DNA of 64,000 nucleotides from Caldimonas thermodepolymerans. GTDB taxonomy: Bacteria; Pseudomonadota; Gammaproteobacteria; Burkholderiales; Burkholderiaceae_C. The translations under genes and the position numbers were made by a program. Location: positions 1,984,001-2,048,000 of the forward strand of contig NZ_CP064338.1 of NCBI RefSeq assembly GCF_015476235.1, in the 5' to 3' direction. Positions within the stretch are counted from its first letter, which is position 1, and each line of letters opens with the position of its first letter. The notes beneath the pieces were generated by a model, which saw only the letters and a list, made by a program, of their open reading frames with translations, was not told where the DNA came from and did not search any database. Shown here piece after piece: positions 38,924 to 48,429 of this stretch.

Positions 38924-40264
38924 ATGTTCATGGCCCGCAAACGCGTCACGCTCAGCCTGTTCTGGCGCACCTTCATCCTGCTTGGCGTCCTGCTGGGCTT
39001 CGGCATCTTCGCCTGGGTGCAGACGTTCCGGGCCCTGGAGTTCGAGCCCCGGGCCGTGCAGGCCGCCCAGCAGCTGGCCAGCCTGGTGAACCTCTCGCGC
39101 GCGGCGCTGCGCTACGCCGACAGCATCAACCGCGTCACGCTGCTCAAGACCATCTCCGAGCAGGAGTCGATCAAGCTGCAGCCGCGCGAGAAGACCGACC
39201 TCTACGAGCCCTTCGAGACCGACCGCTTCACCCGCCGCATCGGGCAGGAGCTGCGCTCGCGGCTGGGGCCGACCACCGTGGTGGCCACCAGCGTCAACGA
39301 CACGCCGGGCCTGTGGATCGACTTCTCGATCGAGAACGACCGCTACTGGCTGCAGGTCGACCCGGGCCGGGTGCAGGCGGTGGCCGGGCGCACCTGGTTC
39401 ATCTGGGTCAGCATCGCGCTGCTGGCCACCGTGCTCGGCTCGGCCGGCGTCGCGCGGCTGATCAACCAGCCGCTCAAGCAGCTGTCGTTTGCCGCCAGCC
39501 GCATCCGCGAGGGCGAGTACGAGTCGCGCCTGGACGAGGAGACGCTGACCAGCGAGATCCGCGAGGTCAACATGGGCTTCAACCGCATGGCGCGCGAGCT
39601 CGCCAAGGTGGAGGAAGACCGTGCCGTGATGCTGGCCGGCATCTCGCACGACCTGCGCACCCCGCTGGCGCGCCTGCGGCTGGAGGTCGAGATGAGCGTC
39701 ACCGACGAGGAAGCGCGCCGCAACATGGCCGCCGACATCGACCAGCTGGACGCGATCATCGACAAGTTCATGGACTACGCCCGCCCGGGCGAGGTCAAGC
39801 TGGTGCCGGTGCACCTGAGCAGCGTCGTGGACCGCGAGATCGCCGCGTTCCGCGACCTGAACCAGATCCGCATCGTCTCGCGCGTGGCGATCGACACCAA
39901 GGTGATGGCCGACGAGACCGAACTGGGCCGGGTGCTGGCCAACCTGTTCGAGAACGCGCGGCGCTACGGGCGCTCGCAGGACAGCGGCATCGCCCAGGTG
40001 GAGGTGACCTACGCCCGCACCGGCCCCTGGGTGATCATCACCGTGCGCGACCACGGTCCCGGCGTGCCTCCCGAGAAGCTGTCGCAGCTGACCACGCCGT
40101 TCTTCCGCGGCGACGCCGCGCGCACCGCGGCCACCGGTGCCGGCCTGGGCCTGGCGGTGGTGGAAAAGACGGTGGCCCGCATGGGCGGCACCTTCGAGCT
40201 GGCCAACGCGACCCCGCCCGACACCGGGCTCATCGCCCGCATCCGCCTGAAGAAGGCGCCGTAG
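38924..40264 (+). CDS. envZ: Sensor histidine kinase, EnvZ-like
   Basis: 446 aa, inner membrane. First membrane helix in LSLFWRTFILLGVLLGFGIF, a periplasmic sensor region of about 120 residues, second helix in TWFIWVSIALLATVLGSAGV, then HAMP. The phosphorylated His is in AGISHDLRTPLARLRLEV. The ATPase domain has the N box NLFENARRYG, G1 box DHGPGVPPEKL and G2 box TGAGLGLAVV. It pairs with ompR upstream and converges on ispF. Because of the intervening terminator it may have its own promoter in 38841-38923. Confidence 0.9.
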   Translation: MFMARKRVTLSLFWRTFILLGVLLGFGIFAWVQTFRALEFEPRAVQAAQQLASLVNLSRAALRYADSINRVTLLKTISEQESIKLQPREKTDLYEPFETDRFTRRIGQELRSRLGPTTVVATSVNDTPGLWIDFSIENDRYWLQVDPGRVQAVAGRTWFIWVSIALLATVLGSAGVARLINQPLKQLSFAASRIREGEYESRLDEETLTSEIREVNMGFNRMARELAKVEEDRAVMLAGISHDLRTPLARLRLEVEMSVTDEEARRNMAADIDQLDAIIDKFMDYARPGEVKLVPVHLSSVVDREIAAFRDLNQIRIVSRVAIDTKVMADETELGRVLANLFENARRYGRSQDSGIAQVEVTYARTGPWVIITVRDHGPGVPPEKLSQLTTPFFRGDAARTAATGAGLGLAVVEKTVARMGGTFELANATPPDTGLIARIRLKKAP

Positions 40265-40281
40265 CGTCGGCGTGCGCCGCC

Positions 40282-40761
40282 TCAGACGCGGCGCAGCAGC
40301 GCCACCGCGCGCGCCTCGATGGATTCCTGCCGCCCCACCGGGCCGAGCTTCTCGGCCGTCTTGGCCTTCACGTTGACCTGCGCGGGCGTGCAGCCCAGCG
40401 CCGCGGCGATGCGCTCGCGCATCGCGGGGATGTGCGGCGCCATCTTGGGCGCCTGGGCGACGATGGTGCTGTCGACGTTGACCAGTTCCCAGCCCTGCTC
40501 GCGCACGCGGCGCATCGCCTCGGCCAGCAGCGCGGAGGAATCGGCCCCCTTGAAGCGCTCGTCGGTGTCCGGGAAATGGCGGCCGATGTCCCCGAGGCCC
40601 GCCGCACCCAGCACCGCGTCGGTGATCGCATGCAGCAGCGCGTCGGCGTCCGAGTGGCCGAGCAGCCCCAGCGTGTGCGGGATCTCGACGCCGCCCAGGA
40701 CGAGCTTGCGCCCGGCCACCAGTGCATGGGTGTCCCAGCCTTCCCCGATCCGGATGTCCAT
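40282..40761 (-). CDS. ispF: 2-C-methyl-D-erythritol 2,4-cyclodiphosphate synthase
   Basis: Fifth step of the MEP isoprenoid pathway. 159 aa from ATG 40761, normal length. The zinc site is D10 and H12 (GEGWDTHAL) and H44 ([20 protein letters not shown]). The CDP-binding C-terminal motif [19 protein letters not shown] is intact. The ATG overlaps the ispD stop by one base (TGATG), so the two steps are coupled. Confidence 0.97.
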   Translation of the reverse strand: MDIRIGEGWDTHALVAGRKLVLGGVEIPHTLGLLGHSDADALLHAITDAVLGAAGLGDIGRHFPDTDERFKGADSSALLAEAMRRVREQGWELVNVDSTIVAQAPKMAPHIPAMRERIAAALGCTPAQVNVKAKTAEKLGPVGRQESIEARAVALLRRV

Positions 40762-41453
40762 CAGCGCGTCCTCAGCAAGCGTTCCGCAAGCGCGAAGTCC
40801 TGCGGATAGGTGACCTTGAAGTTCTCCAGCGAGCCGCGCACCAGCCGCGGCGCATGACCCAGCGCCTCGACCGCGGAGGCCTCGTCGGTGACGCTGTCGC
40901 CGGCATGCAGCAGGGCCGGGCGCAGCAGGCCCAGGCGGAACATCTGCGGCGTCTGCGCCTGCCACTTGCCGCGCCGGTCCACGGTGGCGGCGACGCGGCC
41001 GCCCTCCTCCTGCTTGAGCGTGTCCGGCACCGGCAGCGCCAGCAGGCCGCCGACCTCGTCGTCCAGGCAGGCGTCGATCAGCTCGTCGACCCACTGCGGC
41101 TGCAGCAGGCAGCGCGCGGCGTCATGCACCAGCACCCAGTCGTGCGGCTGGGCGCCGCGCTCGACCAGCGCCGCCAGCCCGTTGGCCACCGTCGCGGCGC
41201 GCGTGGACCCGCCGACGCGCGCCACCCAGCCAGCGAAGCCGGGCACGGCCTCCTCGAAGCGCGTGTCGTCCGGCGCCAGCACCACCATCACGCCGTCCAG
41301 CCGCGACACGGCGGCCAGCGCCTGCAGCGTGTGGGCCACCAGGGCACGCCCGGCCACGCTCGCGTACTGCTTGGGCCCGCCGGCACCGGCACGCTCGCCG
41401 GTGCCGGCGCAGGGCACCAGGGCGAATAGGCGCGGGGGCTCGGTGGAATACAT
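40761..41453 (-). CDS. ispD: 2-C-methyl-D-erythritol 4-phosphate cytidylyltransferase
   Basis: Third step of the MEP pathway, making CDP-methylerythritol from CTP. ATG 41453 gives 230 aa. The CTP-binding signature is [20 protein letters not shown], with the catalytic Arg and Lys in it. Other landmarks are [16 protein letters not shown] and the C-terminal [20 protein letters not shown]. IspD and IspF are separate proteins here, not the fused form seen in some alphaproteobacteria. It diverges from mfd. Confidence 0.95.
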   Translation of the reverse strand: MYSTEPPRLFALVPCAGTGERAGAGGPKQYASVAGRALVAHTLQALAAVSRLDGVMVVLAPDDTRFEEAVPGFAGWVARVGGSTRAATVANGLAALVERGAQPHDWVLVHDAARCLLQPQWVDELIDACLDDEVGGLLALPVPDTLKQEEGGRVAATVDRRGKWQAQTPQMFRLGLLRPALLHAGDSVTDEASAVEALGHAPRLVRGSLENFKVTYPQDFALAERLLRTR

Positions 41454-41485
41454 CGGGACAGCAGGGGCAACGGAGGGCGGAATTC

Positions 41486-41491
41486 TATAAT
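41486..41491 (+). promoter_or_regulatory. Candidate -10 box of mfd
   Basis: A perfect TATAAT stands out in GC-rich sequence, 68 bp before the mfd ATG. No good -35 is seen. On the opposite strand the same AT-rich patch (TATAGA) could serve ispD. Confidence 0.45.
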
Positions 41492-41504
41492 TTGGTGTCT
41501 GTTT

Positions 41505-41532
41505 CGCCCCGGGAGGACACCCGCCCGGGGCG
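41505..41532 (+). other. GC-rich hairpin in the mfd leader
   Basis: CGCCCCGGG pairs with CCCGGGGCG over a 10-nt loop, just downstream of the TATAAT and 26 bp before the start codon. No T run follows directly. It may affect translation or early elongation of mfd. Confidence 0.45.
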
Positions 41533-41558
41533 ATTTGCATTGGTCCCACACCACGCGC

Positions 41559-44500
41559 ATGCACCTTCCCCCCATCGCCCCCGGCAAGCGCCATACCGTG
41601 CCGCGCCCGCCAGGCTCTGCCGATGCGCTGCTGCTGGCCACCTTCGCCCGAGAGCAGGCGGCGAACCGGACGCTGACGGCCATCGTGACGGCCGAGCCGG
41701 CCGACGCGCAGCGCCTGCACGACGAGCTGGCCTTCTTCGCACCGGAGCTGCGCTGCGCGGTGTTTCCCGACTGGGAGACGCTGCCCTACGACACCTTCTC
41801 GCCGCACCAAGACCTGATCTCCGAGCGGCTGGCGACGCTGTGGCGCGTGCGCCAGGGCGAGGTCGACGTGGTGCTGCTGCCGGCCTCAACCGCACTGGTG
41901 CGCCTGGCACCGCCCTCCTTCCTCGCGGCCTACACCTTCCACTTCAAGCAGAAGGAGAAGCTGGACGAGGCCTCGCTCAAGGCGCAGCTGACGCTGGCCG
42001 GCTACCAGCACGTCAGCCAGGTGGTCTCGCCGGGCGAGTACGCGGTGCGCGGCGGGCTGATCGACCTGTACCCGATGGGCTCGCCGGTGCCGTACCGGGT
42101 GGACCTGTTCGGTGACGAGGTGGATTCGATCCGCACCTTCGACCCGGACAGCCAGCGCAGCCTGTACCCGGTGCCGGAGGTGCGCCTGCTGCCCGGGCGC
42201 GAGTTCCCGATGGACGAGGACTCGCGCGCGAGATTCCGCGCCCGCTGGCGCGAGCGCATGGAAGGCGACCCGAGCAAGGCGCGCATCTACAAGGACATCG
42301 GCAACGGGATCGCCACCGCCGGCATCGAGTACTACCTGCCGCTGTTCTTCGACGAGACGGCCACCATCTTCGAGTACCTGGGCGAGCAGGCGAAGCTGGT
42401 GCTGCACGGCGAGATCGACGAAGCGCTCAAGCGCTTCTGGACCGACACGCGCGAGCGCTACCGCTTCCTGAAGCACGACCCGGAGCGCCCCATCCTGCCG
42501 CCGGAAGACCTGTTCCTGAAGCCCGAGGACTTCTTCGCGCTGTGCAACGTGCACGCGCAGCTCGCGGTGCGCGGCCAGGGGGCGGTCGACTGGGCCCGCC
42601 CGCTGCCGGACCTGAGCGCCGACCGCGGCGCGCCCGAGCCGCTGCGGCGGCTGCAGGCCCATCTGGCCGCGACCCCGCACCGGGTGCTGATCGTCGCCGA
42701 GTCGCCCGGCCGCCGCGAGAGCCTGCTCGAGCTGCTGCGCGACAACCGGATCGAGCCGCCTGCGGTCGAGTCGCTGGCCGACTTCCAGTCCGGCGGCGAG
42801 AAGTACGCCATCGCGGTGGCGCCGCTGGCCGGGGGCTTCCACTGGGCCACCGGCGACGGCGACGCGCAGGGGCTGCAGTTCGTCACCGAGACCGAGCTGT
42901 TCGCCACCGCGCCGACCACGCGCCGGCGCCGCAAGCAGGAGCAGGTCAGCAACGTCGACGCGCTGATCAAGGACCTGTCGGAGCTGAAGGTCGGCGACCC
43001 GGTGGTGCACGTCAACCACGGCATCGGCCGCTACCAGGGGCTGCTCAACATCGACCTGGGCGACGGGCCCAGCGAGTTCCTGCACCTGGAGTACGCCGAC
43101 AAGGCCACGCTGTACGTGCCGGTGGCGCAGCTGCACCTGATCAGCCGCTACACCGGCGTGAGCCCCGAGGAAGCGCCGCTGCACAAGCTGGGTTCCAGCC
43201 AGTGGGAGCGCGCCAAGCGCAAGGCCGCCGAACAGGTGCGAGACACCGCGGCCGAGCTGCTCAACCTCTACGCCCGGCGCGCCGCGCGCGAGGGCCACGC
43301 GTTCCGCTTCTCCGCGCACGACTACGAGGCGTTCGCCGCCAGCTTCGGCTTCGAGGAGACGCCCGACCAGCGCGCCGCGATCCACGCGGTGATCCAGGAC
43401 CTGGTCTCGCCGCGGCCGATGGACCGGCTGGTGTGCGGCGACGTGGGCTTCGGCAAGACCGAGGTGGCGCTGCGCGCGGCCTTCGTCGCGGTCACCGGCG
43501 GCAAGCAGGTGGCGTTGCTGGCGCCCACCACGCTGCTGGCCGAGCAGCACTACCAGACCATCACCGACCGCTTCGCCAACTGGCCGGTGAAGGTGGCGGA
43601 GCTGTCGCGCTTCCGCTCCACCAAGGAGGTCAACGCCGCGCTCAACGGCCTGGCCGCCGGCACGGTGGACATCGTGGTCGGCACGCACAAGCTGCTGTCG
43701 CCCGAGGTGAAGTTCGCGCGCCTGGGGCTGCTGATCATCGACGAGGAACACCGCTTCGGCGTGCGCCACAAGGAGGCCATCAAGGCCATGCGCGCCGAGG
43801 TCGACGTGCTCACGCTCACGGCCACGCCGATCCCGCGCACGCTGGGCATGGCGCTGGAAGGCCTGCGCGACCTCTCGGTCATCGCCACCGCGCCGCAGCG
43901 GCGCCTGGCGATCAAGACCTTCGTGCGCAACGAGACCAGCAGCGTGATCCGCGAGGCGGTGCTGCGCGAGCTGAAGCGCGGCGGGCAGGTCTACTTCCTG
44001 CACAACGAGGTCGAGACCATCGAGAACCGGCGCCAGAAGCTGCAGGAGCTGCTGCCCGAGGCGCGCATCGCGGTGGCGCACGGCCAGATGCCCGAACGCG
44101 AGCTGGAGCGCGTGATGCGCGACTTCGTCGCGCAGCGCTACAACGTGCTGCTGTGCTCGACCATCATCGAGACCGGCATCGACGTGCCCACGGCCAACAC
44201 CATCGTCATCAGCCGCGCCGACAAGTTCGGCCTGGCGCAGCTGCACCAGCTGCGCGGCCGCGTCGGCCGCTCGCACCACCAGGCCTATGCCTACCTGCTG
44301 GTGCCCGACGTCGAGGGCCTGACCAAGCAGGCCGCGCAGCGGCTGGAGGCGATCCAGAACATGGAGGAGCTGGGCTCGGGCTTCTACCTGGCGATGCACG
44401 ACCTGGAGATCCGCGGCGCCGGCGAGGTGCTCGGCGAGCACCAGAGCGGCAACATGCAGGAGGTCGGCTTCCAGCTCTACAACGACATGCTGTCCGAGGC

Positions 44501-45005
44501 GGTGCGCGCGCTCAAGGCCGGCCGCGAGCCGGACCTGCTGTCGCCGCTGTCGGTGACCACCGAGATCAACCTGCACGCCCCGGCCCTGCTGCCAGACAGC
44601 TACTGCGGCGACGTGCAGGTGCGGCTGAACCTCTACAAGCGCCTGGCCTCGGCCGAGACCGGCGACCAGATCGACGCGCTGCTGGAGGAAATCACCGACC
44701 GCTTCGGCAAGCTGCCGCCGCAGGGCCAGACCCTGTTCGACGTGCACCGCCTGCGGGTGCTGGCCAAGCCGTACGGCGTCGTGAAGATCGACGCGGCGCC
44801 GGCGGCCATCCACATCACCTTCCGCCCCAACCCGCCGATCGAGCCGATGCGCATCATCGAGCTGGTGCAGAAGAACCGCCACATCAAGCTGGCGGGCAAC
44901 GACAAGCTGCGCATCGACAAGGCCACCTCGGACCCAAAGGAGCGCGCCCAGTACATCCGCGACGTGCTGCGCTCGCTGGGCACGCCGGTGGCCCAACCCG
45001 CCTGA
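41559..45005 (+). CDS. mfd: Transcription-repair coupling factor
   Basis: DNA translocase that removes stalled RNA polymerase and recruits UvrA to lesions. ATG 41559 gives 1148 aa; a TTG eight codons upstream is an alternative. Order of domains: UvrB-homology region (FFAPELRCAVFPDWETLPYD), the inert D3, RNA-polymerase interaction domain (DPVVHVNHGIGRYQGL), the translocase with Walker A GDVGFGKTEVALRAAF and LLIIDEEHRFGV, the RecG-like TRG region (LCSTIIETGIDVPTANT) and the C-terminal TRCF domain. Followed after 21 bp by serB. Confidence 0.97.
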   Translation: MHLPPIAPGKRHTVPRPPGSADALLLATFAREQAANRTLTAIVTAEPADAQRLHDELAFFAPELRCAVFPDWETLPYDTFSPHQDLISERLATLWRVRQGEVDVVLLPASTALVRLAPPSFLAAYTFHFKQKEKLDEASLKAQLTLAGYQHVSQVVSPGEYAVRGGLIDLYPMGSPVPYRVDLFGDEVDSIRTFDPDSQRSLYPVPEVRLLPGREFPMDEDSRARFRARWRERMEGDPSKARIYKDIGNGIATAGIEYYLPLFFDETATIFEYLGEQAKLVLHGEIDEALKRFWTDTRERYRFLKHDPERPILPPEDLFLKPEDFFALCNVHAQLAVRGQGAVDWARPLPDLSADRGAPEPLRRLQAHLAATPHRVLIVAESPGRRESLLELLRDNRIEPPAVESLADFQSGGEKYAIAVAPLAGGFHWATGDGDAQGLQFVTETELFATAPTTRRRRKQEQVSNVDALIKDLSELKVGDPVVHVNHGIGRYQGLLNIDLGDGPSEFLHLEYADKATLYVPVAQLHLISRYTGVSPEEAPLHKLGSSQWERAKRKAAEQVRDTAAELLNLYARRAAREGHAFRFSAHDYEAFAASFGFEETPDQRAAIHAVIQDLVSPRPMDRLVCGDVGFGKTEVALRAAFVAVTGGKQVALLAPTTLLAEQHYQTITDRFANWPVKVAELSRFRSTKEVNAALNGLAAGTVDIVVGTHKLLSPEVKFARLGLLIIDEEHRFGVRHKEAIKAMRAEVDVLTLTATPIPRTLGMALEGLRDLSVIATAPQRRLAIKTFVRNETSSVIREAVLRELKRGGQVYFLHNEVETIENRRQKLQELLPEARIAVAHGQMPERELERVMRDFVAQRYNVLLCSTIIETGIDVPTANTIVISRADKFGLAQLHQLRGRVGRSHHQAYAYLLVPDVEGLTKQAAQRLEAIQNMEELGSGFYLAMHDLEIRGAGEVLGEHQSGNMQEVGFQLYNDMLSEAVRALKAGREPDLLSPLSVTTEINLHAPALLPDSYCGDVQVRLNLYKRLASAETGDQIDALLEEITDRFGKLPPQGQTLFDVHRLRVLAKPYGVVKIDAAPAAIHITFRPNPPIEPMRIIELVQKNRHIKLAGNDKLRIDKATSDPKERAQYIRDVLRSLGTPVAQPA

Positions 45006-45026
45006 CCCCTGGACCCCGACCGATCC

Positions 45027-45722
45027 ATGCCTACCGACATCGCGCCCGGCCTGACCCTCCGCATCGCCACCCCGACGCTGAAGCTGTCGGACTTCAAGGT
45101 GATCGCGTTCGACATGGACTCGACGCTGATCAACATCGAGTGCATCGACGAGATCGCCGACGCGGTGGGCAGGAAGGCCGAGGTGGCCGCCATCACCGAA
45201 GCGGCCATGCGCGGCGAGATCGCCGACTTCAAGGACAGCCTGCGCCGCCGCGTCGCCCTGCTGGCCGGCGTGCCCTACGCCGCGCTGCAGGAGGTCTACG
45301 ACCAGCGCCTGCGGCTGAACCCCGGCGCGCCCGAACTGCTGGCAGCCTGCCGCGCCGCGGGCCTGGCCACGCTGCTGGTCTCCGGTGGCTTCACCTTCTT
45401 CGCCGAGCGGGTGCGCGAGCGCCTGGGCATCGACGTCGCGCACGCCAACGTGCTGGAGGTGGTCGACGGCCGCCTGACCGGCAAGGTGCTGGGCGACATC
45501 GTCGACGGCGAGGCCAAGAAGCGCCACCTGCTGGAGCTGTGCCGCCAGGTCGGCTGCCCGCCGACCGCCGCGATCGCAGTCGGCGACGGTGCCAACGACC
45601 TGCCGATGATGGGTGCAGCAGGCTTGAGCGTGGCCTACCACGCCAAGCCCCGGGTGCGCGAGCAGGCGATGGTCGCGATCAACGAAGGCGGGCTGGACCG
45701 GCTGCTCGAAGTGCTGCGCTGA
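45027..45722 (+). CDS. serB: Phosphoserine phosphatase
   Basis: Last step of serine synthesis. 231-aa HAD-family hydrolase without the N-terminal ACT extension of some SerB forms. Motif I is FDMDSTLINIECIDEIA (D29 nucleophile, D31 acid), motif II is LLVSGGFTFF, and motif III/IV is AVGDGANDLPMM. It lies 21 bp after mfd and probably shares its transcript; it converges on fisR. Confidence 0.95.
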   Translation: MPTDIAPGLTLRIATPTLKLSDFKVIAFDMDSTLINIECIDEIADAVGRKAEVAAITEAAMRGEIADFKDSLRRRVALLAGVPYAALQEVYDQRLRLNPGAPELLAACRAAGLATLLVSGGFTFFAERVRERLGIDVAHANVLEVVDGRLTGKVLGDIVDGEAKKRHLLELCRQVGCPPTAAIAVGDGANDLPMMGAAGLSVAYHAKPRVREQAMVAINEGGLDRLLEVLR

Positions 45723-45740
45723 GGCGCCGCACGCCGCCCG

Positions 45741-47054
45741 CTACAGCCCCAGCGCCTTCAGGCGGCGGTACAGGGTGCGCTCGCTCCAGCCGAGGTGCGC
45801 CGCCAGTTCGCGCCGCGTGCCCGGGAACGTCGCCGCCAGCCGGCGCAGCTCGGCCGGTTGCCAGCGCGCCGTGACCGGCCCCGTCGCCACGCGGGCATCG
45901 GGTGCGAACGCCCCCGCCTCTCCCAGCCCCGCCGGCAGGTGCTCCGGCCGGATCACGCCGTCGTCGGCCAGCAGCCGCGCGCGGTCCAGCACGTTGCGCA
46001 GCTCCCGCAGGTTGCCCGGCCAGTCGTGCGCCTGCAGGCGCTGCAGGGCCTGCGGCGTCAGCTGCACCGGACGGCCGCCCCCGCCGCGCCGCAGAAAGGT
46101 CTCGGCCAGCAGCGGGATGTCCTCGCGCCGCTCGCGCAACGCGGGCAGGTGGATCGGGAACGCGCTGATGCGGTAGTAGAGGTCCTGCCGGAAACGCCCT
46201 TCGGCGACCATCTGCGCCAGCGGCTTGTGGGTCGCCGCCACCAGGCGGAAATCGGCCTGCCGGGTTTCGACCGAACCGACGCGGCGGAAGGTGCCGGTCT
46301 CGATCAGGCGCAGCAGCTTGACCTGCATCGCCAGCGGCACGTCGCCCATCTCGTCGAGGAACAGCGTGCCGCCGGCGGCGGTTTCCACCAGCCCCTGCTT
46401 GCGGGTCGTCGCGCCGGTGAAGGCCCCCTTCTCGTAGCCGAACAGCTCGCTCTCGAACAGCGTCTCGGTCAACCCCGAGCAGTCCACCACCACGAACGGC
46501 CCTTGCGCCCGCGGGCTGGCCTCGTGGACGGCTCGGGCGAACAGCTCCTTGCCGGTGCCGGACTCGCCGAGCAGCAACACCGGCAGGGTCGAGGGTGCCA
46601 CGCGCTGCAGTGCCTCCAGCGCCGCGTTGAACGCCGCGGAACGCCCGACCAGGCGGTCGCCGCTGGCGCGCGGCGTGGCACTGCGCACGGTGGACAGCCG
46701 CTCGACGTAGGCGAGGATGCCGCCACGCCGGTCGAGGATGGGCCGCAGTTCGACATCGACATGCTCCGGCCCGCGCGGCGTGTGGTGGATGTGCAGGACC
46801 CGGTCCGGCCCCAAGGATTCCGCGGCGCGCTTCATCGGGCAATGCTCGCCGACCTGGTCGCAGGGCACGGCATAGCCGTGCGAGACGCGGTAGCACTTTT
46901 CCCCGAGGTGGGCCCGGTCGGCGCTGCCGAACTGGCGTCGGTACGCGGTGTTCGCGGCCAGGATGCGGTAGTCTGGGTCGAGCACGATCATCGGCTCGGT
47001 CTCGTGCTCGAGGAAGGACAGCAGGGGGTGGAGTTCGGGGGCGTCGGTGTCCAT
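45741..47054 (-). CDS. fisR: Sigma-54-dependent sulfane-sulfur-responsive activator, FisR type
   Basis: Activator of sulfide/persulfide oxidation genes. ATG 47054 gives 437 aa; ATG 47063 is three codons upstream. The N-terminal sensory domain has three cysteines C54, C65 and C72 ([20 protein letters not shown], then HCPMKR). Their 11/7 spacing equals that of the cysteines described for FisR of Cupriavidus. The AAA+ domain has Walker A GESGTGKE (163-170), the sigma-54 contact GAFTGA (210-215) and Walker [10 protein letters not shown] Fis-type HTH ends the protein ([20 protein letters not shown]). It is divergent from the pdo-sqr operon it should control. Confidence 0.88.
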   Translation of the reverse strand: MDTDAPELHPLLSFLEHETEPMIVLDPDYRILAANTAYRRQFGSADRAHLGEKCYRVSHGYAVPCDQVGEHCPMKRAAESLGPDRVLHIHHTPRGPEHVDVELRPILDRRGGILAYVERLSTVRSATPRASGDRLVGRSAAFNAALEALQRVAPSTLPVLLLGESGTGKELFARAVHEASPRAQGPFVVVDCSGLTETLFESELFGYEKGAFTGATTRKQGLVETAAGGTLFLDEMGDVPLAMQVKLLRLIETGTFRRVGSVETRQADFRLVAATHKPLAQMVAEGRFRQDLYYRISAFPIHLPALRERREDIPLLAETFLRRGGGGRPVQLTPQALQRLQAHDWPGNLRELRNVLDRARLLADDGVIRPEHLPAGLGEAGAFAPDARVATGPVTARWQPAELRRLAATFPGTRRELAAHLGWSERTLYRRLKALGL

Positions 47055-47083
47055 TGCGCCCATTGTCGGCCAGCCCGCCGCCA

Positions 47084-47129
47084 CTGCCAATCGTGGCAGC
47101 CAGACTGCCACGTCACTGCCATGCGGCAG
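47084..47129. promoter_or_regulatory. Two phased palindromes, putative FisR upstream activating sites
   Basis: CTGCCA-ATCG-TGGCAG at 47084-47099 and CTGCC-ATGC-GGCAG at 47116-47129 share the CTGCC/GGCAG arms and a 4-bp spacer. Their centres are 31 bp apart, about three helical turns. A further CTGCCA half-site lies at 47105-47110. The position, between fisR and the sulfur operon, suits an enhancer-binding protein. Confidence 0.6.
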
Positions 47130-47185
47130 CGACGGTGCGCCCGGCAGCCTCCGCCCATCCCCAGCCCCCAGGAAAAACTCCTTCG

Positions 47186-47241
47186 GGGACAAGCACTTGC
47201 ATGCCGGCCCCCACCCCATGCCGACTGGCATGCCTTTTGAT
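47186..47241 (+). promoter_or_regulatory. Candidate sigma-54 (-24/-12) promoters for the sulfur operon
   Basis: Two candidates match the TGGCAC-N5-TTGC pattern in part. GGGACA-AGCAC-TTGCA (47186-47201) has the invariant GG and GC at correct spacing. TGGCAT-GCCTT-TTGAT (47226-47241) has a better -24 but GA instead of GC at -12. One of them is expected because the divergent regulator carries GAFTGA. Confidence 0.4.
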
Positions 47242-47274
47242 AAGTCCGGGCACTTTCACCGAACGGAGGACCAC

Positions 47275-47466
47275 ATGAGCCGCAACGAAGGCACGTTCGA
47301 CCGCACCCTGCGCGTGATCGCAGGCCTCGCCCTGATTGCCCTGGCCGCCACCGGCACCGTCGGCTGGTGGGGCTACCTCGGCGTCGTCCCGCTGCTGACC
47401 GGCATCGCCGGCTACTGCCCGCTCTACACCCTCCTGGGCATCAACACCTGCTCGCGCAAGCGCTGA
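47275..47466 (+). CDS. DUF2892 family small inner-membrane protein
   Basis: 63 aa, first gene of the sulfur operon, with a strong ribosome-binding site (CGGAGGA). The sequence opens MSRNEGTFDRTLRVIAGLAL and has two predicted membrane helices (VIAGLALIALAATG and YLGVVPLLTGIAGYCPLYTL). The GYCPLYTLLGINTC segment is typical of DUF2892, a domain often linked or fused to rhodaneses. Its role in sulfur oxidation is not established; the two cysteines near the membrane face are notable. Confidence 0.88.
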   Translation: MSRNEGTFDRTLRVIAGLALIALAATGTVGWWGYLGVVPLLTGIAGYCPLYTLLGINTCSRKR

Positions 47467-47501
47467 CCCCTACAGACAACGACGTACCGAAGGAGCACCC
47501 C

Positions 47502-48386
47502 GTGTCCCAACCCTCGCGCCTGTTCGTCGAAGGTCATTTCGACCCCGCCACCTGGACCATCAGTTACATCGTGATGGACCGCTCCACCCGCGACTGTGCG
47601 CTGATCGACAGCGTGCTCGACTACGACCCCAAGTCGGGCCGCACCTCGACCGACTCGGCCGACCGGCTGATCAAGCGGGTCCACGAGCTGGAGGGCCGGC
47701 TGCAGTGGATCCTCGAGACCCACGTGCATGCCGACCATCTCTCGGCCGCCCCCTACCTGCAGCAGCACCTGGGCGGCAAGCTCGGCATCGGCTGGAACAT
47801 CACCACCGTGCAGGACGTGTTCGGCAAGCTGTTCAACGCCGGCCCCGAGTTCGCGCGCGACGGCAGCCAGTTCGACCACCTGTTCCACGACGAGGAACCG
47901 TTTTGCATCGGCACGCTGGAAGCGCGCGCGCTCTACACCCCGGGGCACACACCGGCCTGCATGACCTATGTCGTGAGCGACGGCGACGAGCATGCCGCCT
48001 TCGTCGGCGACACGCTGTTCATGCCGGACTACGGCACCGCGCGCTGCGACTTCCCCGGCGGCGACGCGCACACGCTGTACCGCTCGATCCGCAAGGTGCT
48101 GAGCCTGCCGCCGCAGACCAGGCTCTACATGTGCCACGACTACCAGCCCGGCGGGCGCGAGCTGCGCTACGTCAGCACCGTGGCCGAGCAACGCGCGCAC
48201 AACATCCATGTCCACGACGGCATCGGCGAGGACGAGTTCGTCGCGATGCGCACCGCGCGCGATGCCACGCTGGCCATGCCCGTGCTGATCCTGCCGTCGG
48301 TACAGGTCAACATGCGCGCCGGCCACCTGCCCGAGCCCGAGGACAACGGCACGCGCTACCTGAAGATCCCGCTCAACGCCCTCTGA
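47502..48386 (+). CDS. Persulfide dioxygenase-like metallo-beta-lactamase fold protein
   Basis: Predicted iron enzyme oxidising glutathione persulfide to sulfite (ETHE1/Pdo group). GTG 47502 preceded by AAGGAG; 294 aa. Metal and active-site residues: HVHADH (H74, H76, D78, H79), H149 in YTPGHTPACM and D170 in FVGDTLFMPDYG. The GTARCDFPGGDAHTLYRSI segment is shared with persulfide dioxygenases and Blh proteins. Position between DUF2892 and the sulfide:quinone reductase, and the divergent FisR-type gene, support this over a generic glyoxalase. Confidence 0.88.
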   Translation: MSQPSRLFVEGHFDPATWTISYIVMDRSTRDCALIDSVLDYDPKSGRTSTDSADRLIKRVHELEGRLQWILETHVHADHLSAAPYLQQHLGGKLGIGWNITTVQDVFGKLFNAGPEFARDGSQFDHLFHDEEPFCIGTLEARALYTPGHTPACMTYVVSDGDEHAAFVGDTLFMPDYGTARCDFPGGDAHTLYRSIRKVLSLPPQTRLYMCHDYQPGGRELRYVSTVAEQRAHNIHVHDGIGEDEFVAMRTARDATLAMPVLILPSVQVNMRAGHLPEPEDNGTRYLKIPLNAL

Positions 48387-48429
48387 GCCGAGCCCACCAC
48401 ACACAACGAGACGACCGAAGAGAACGTCC

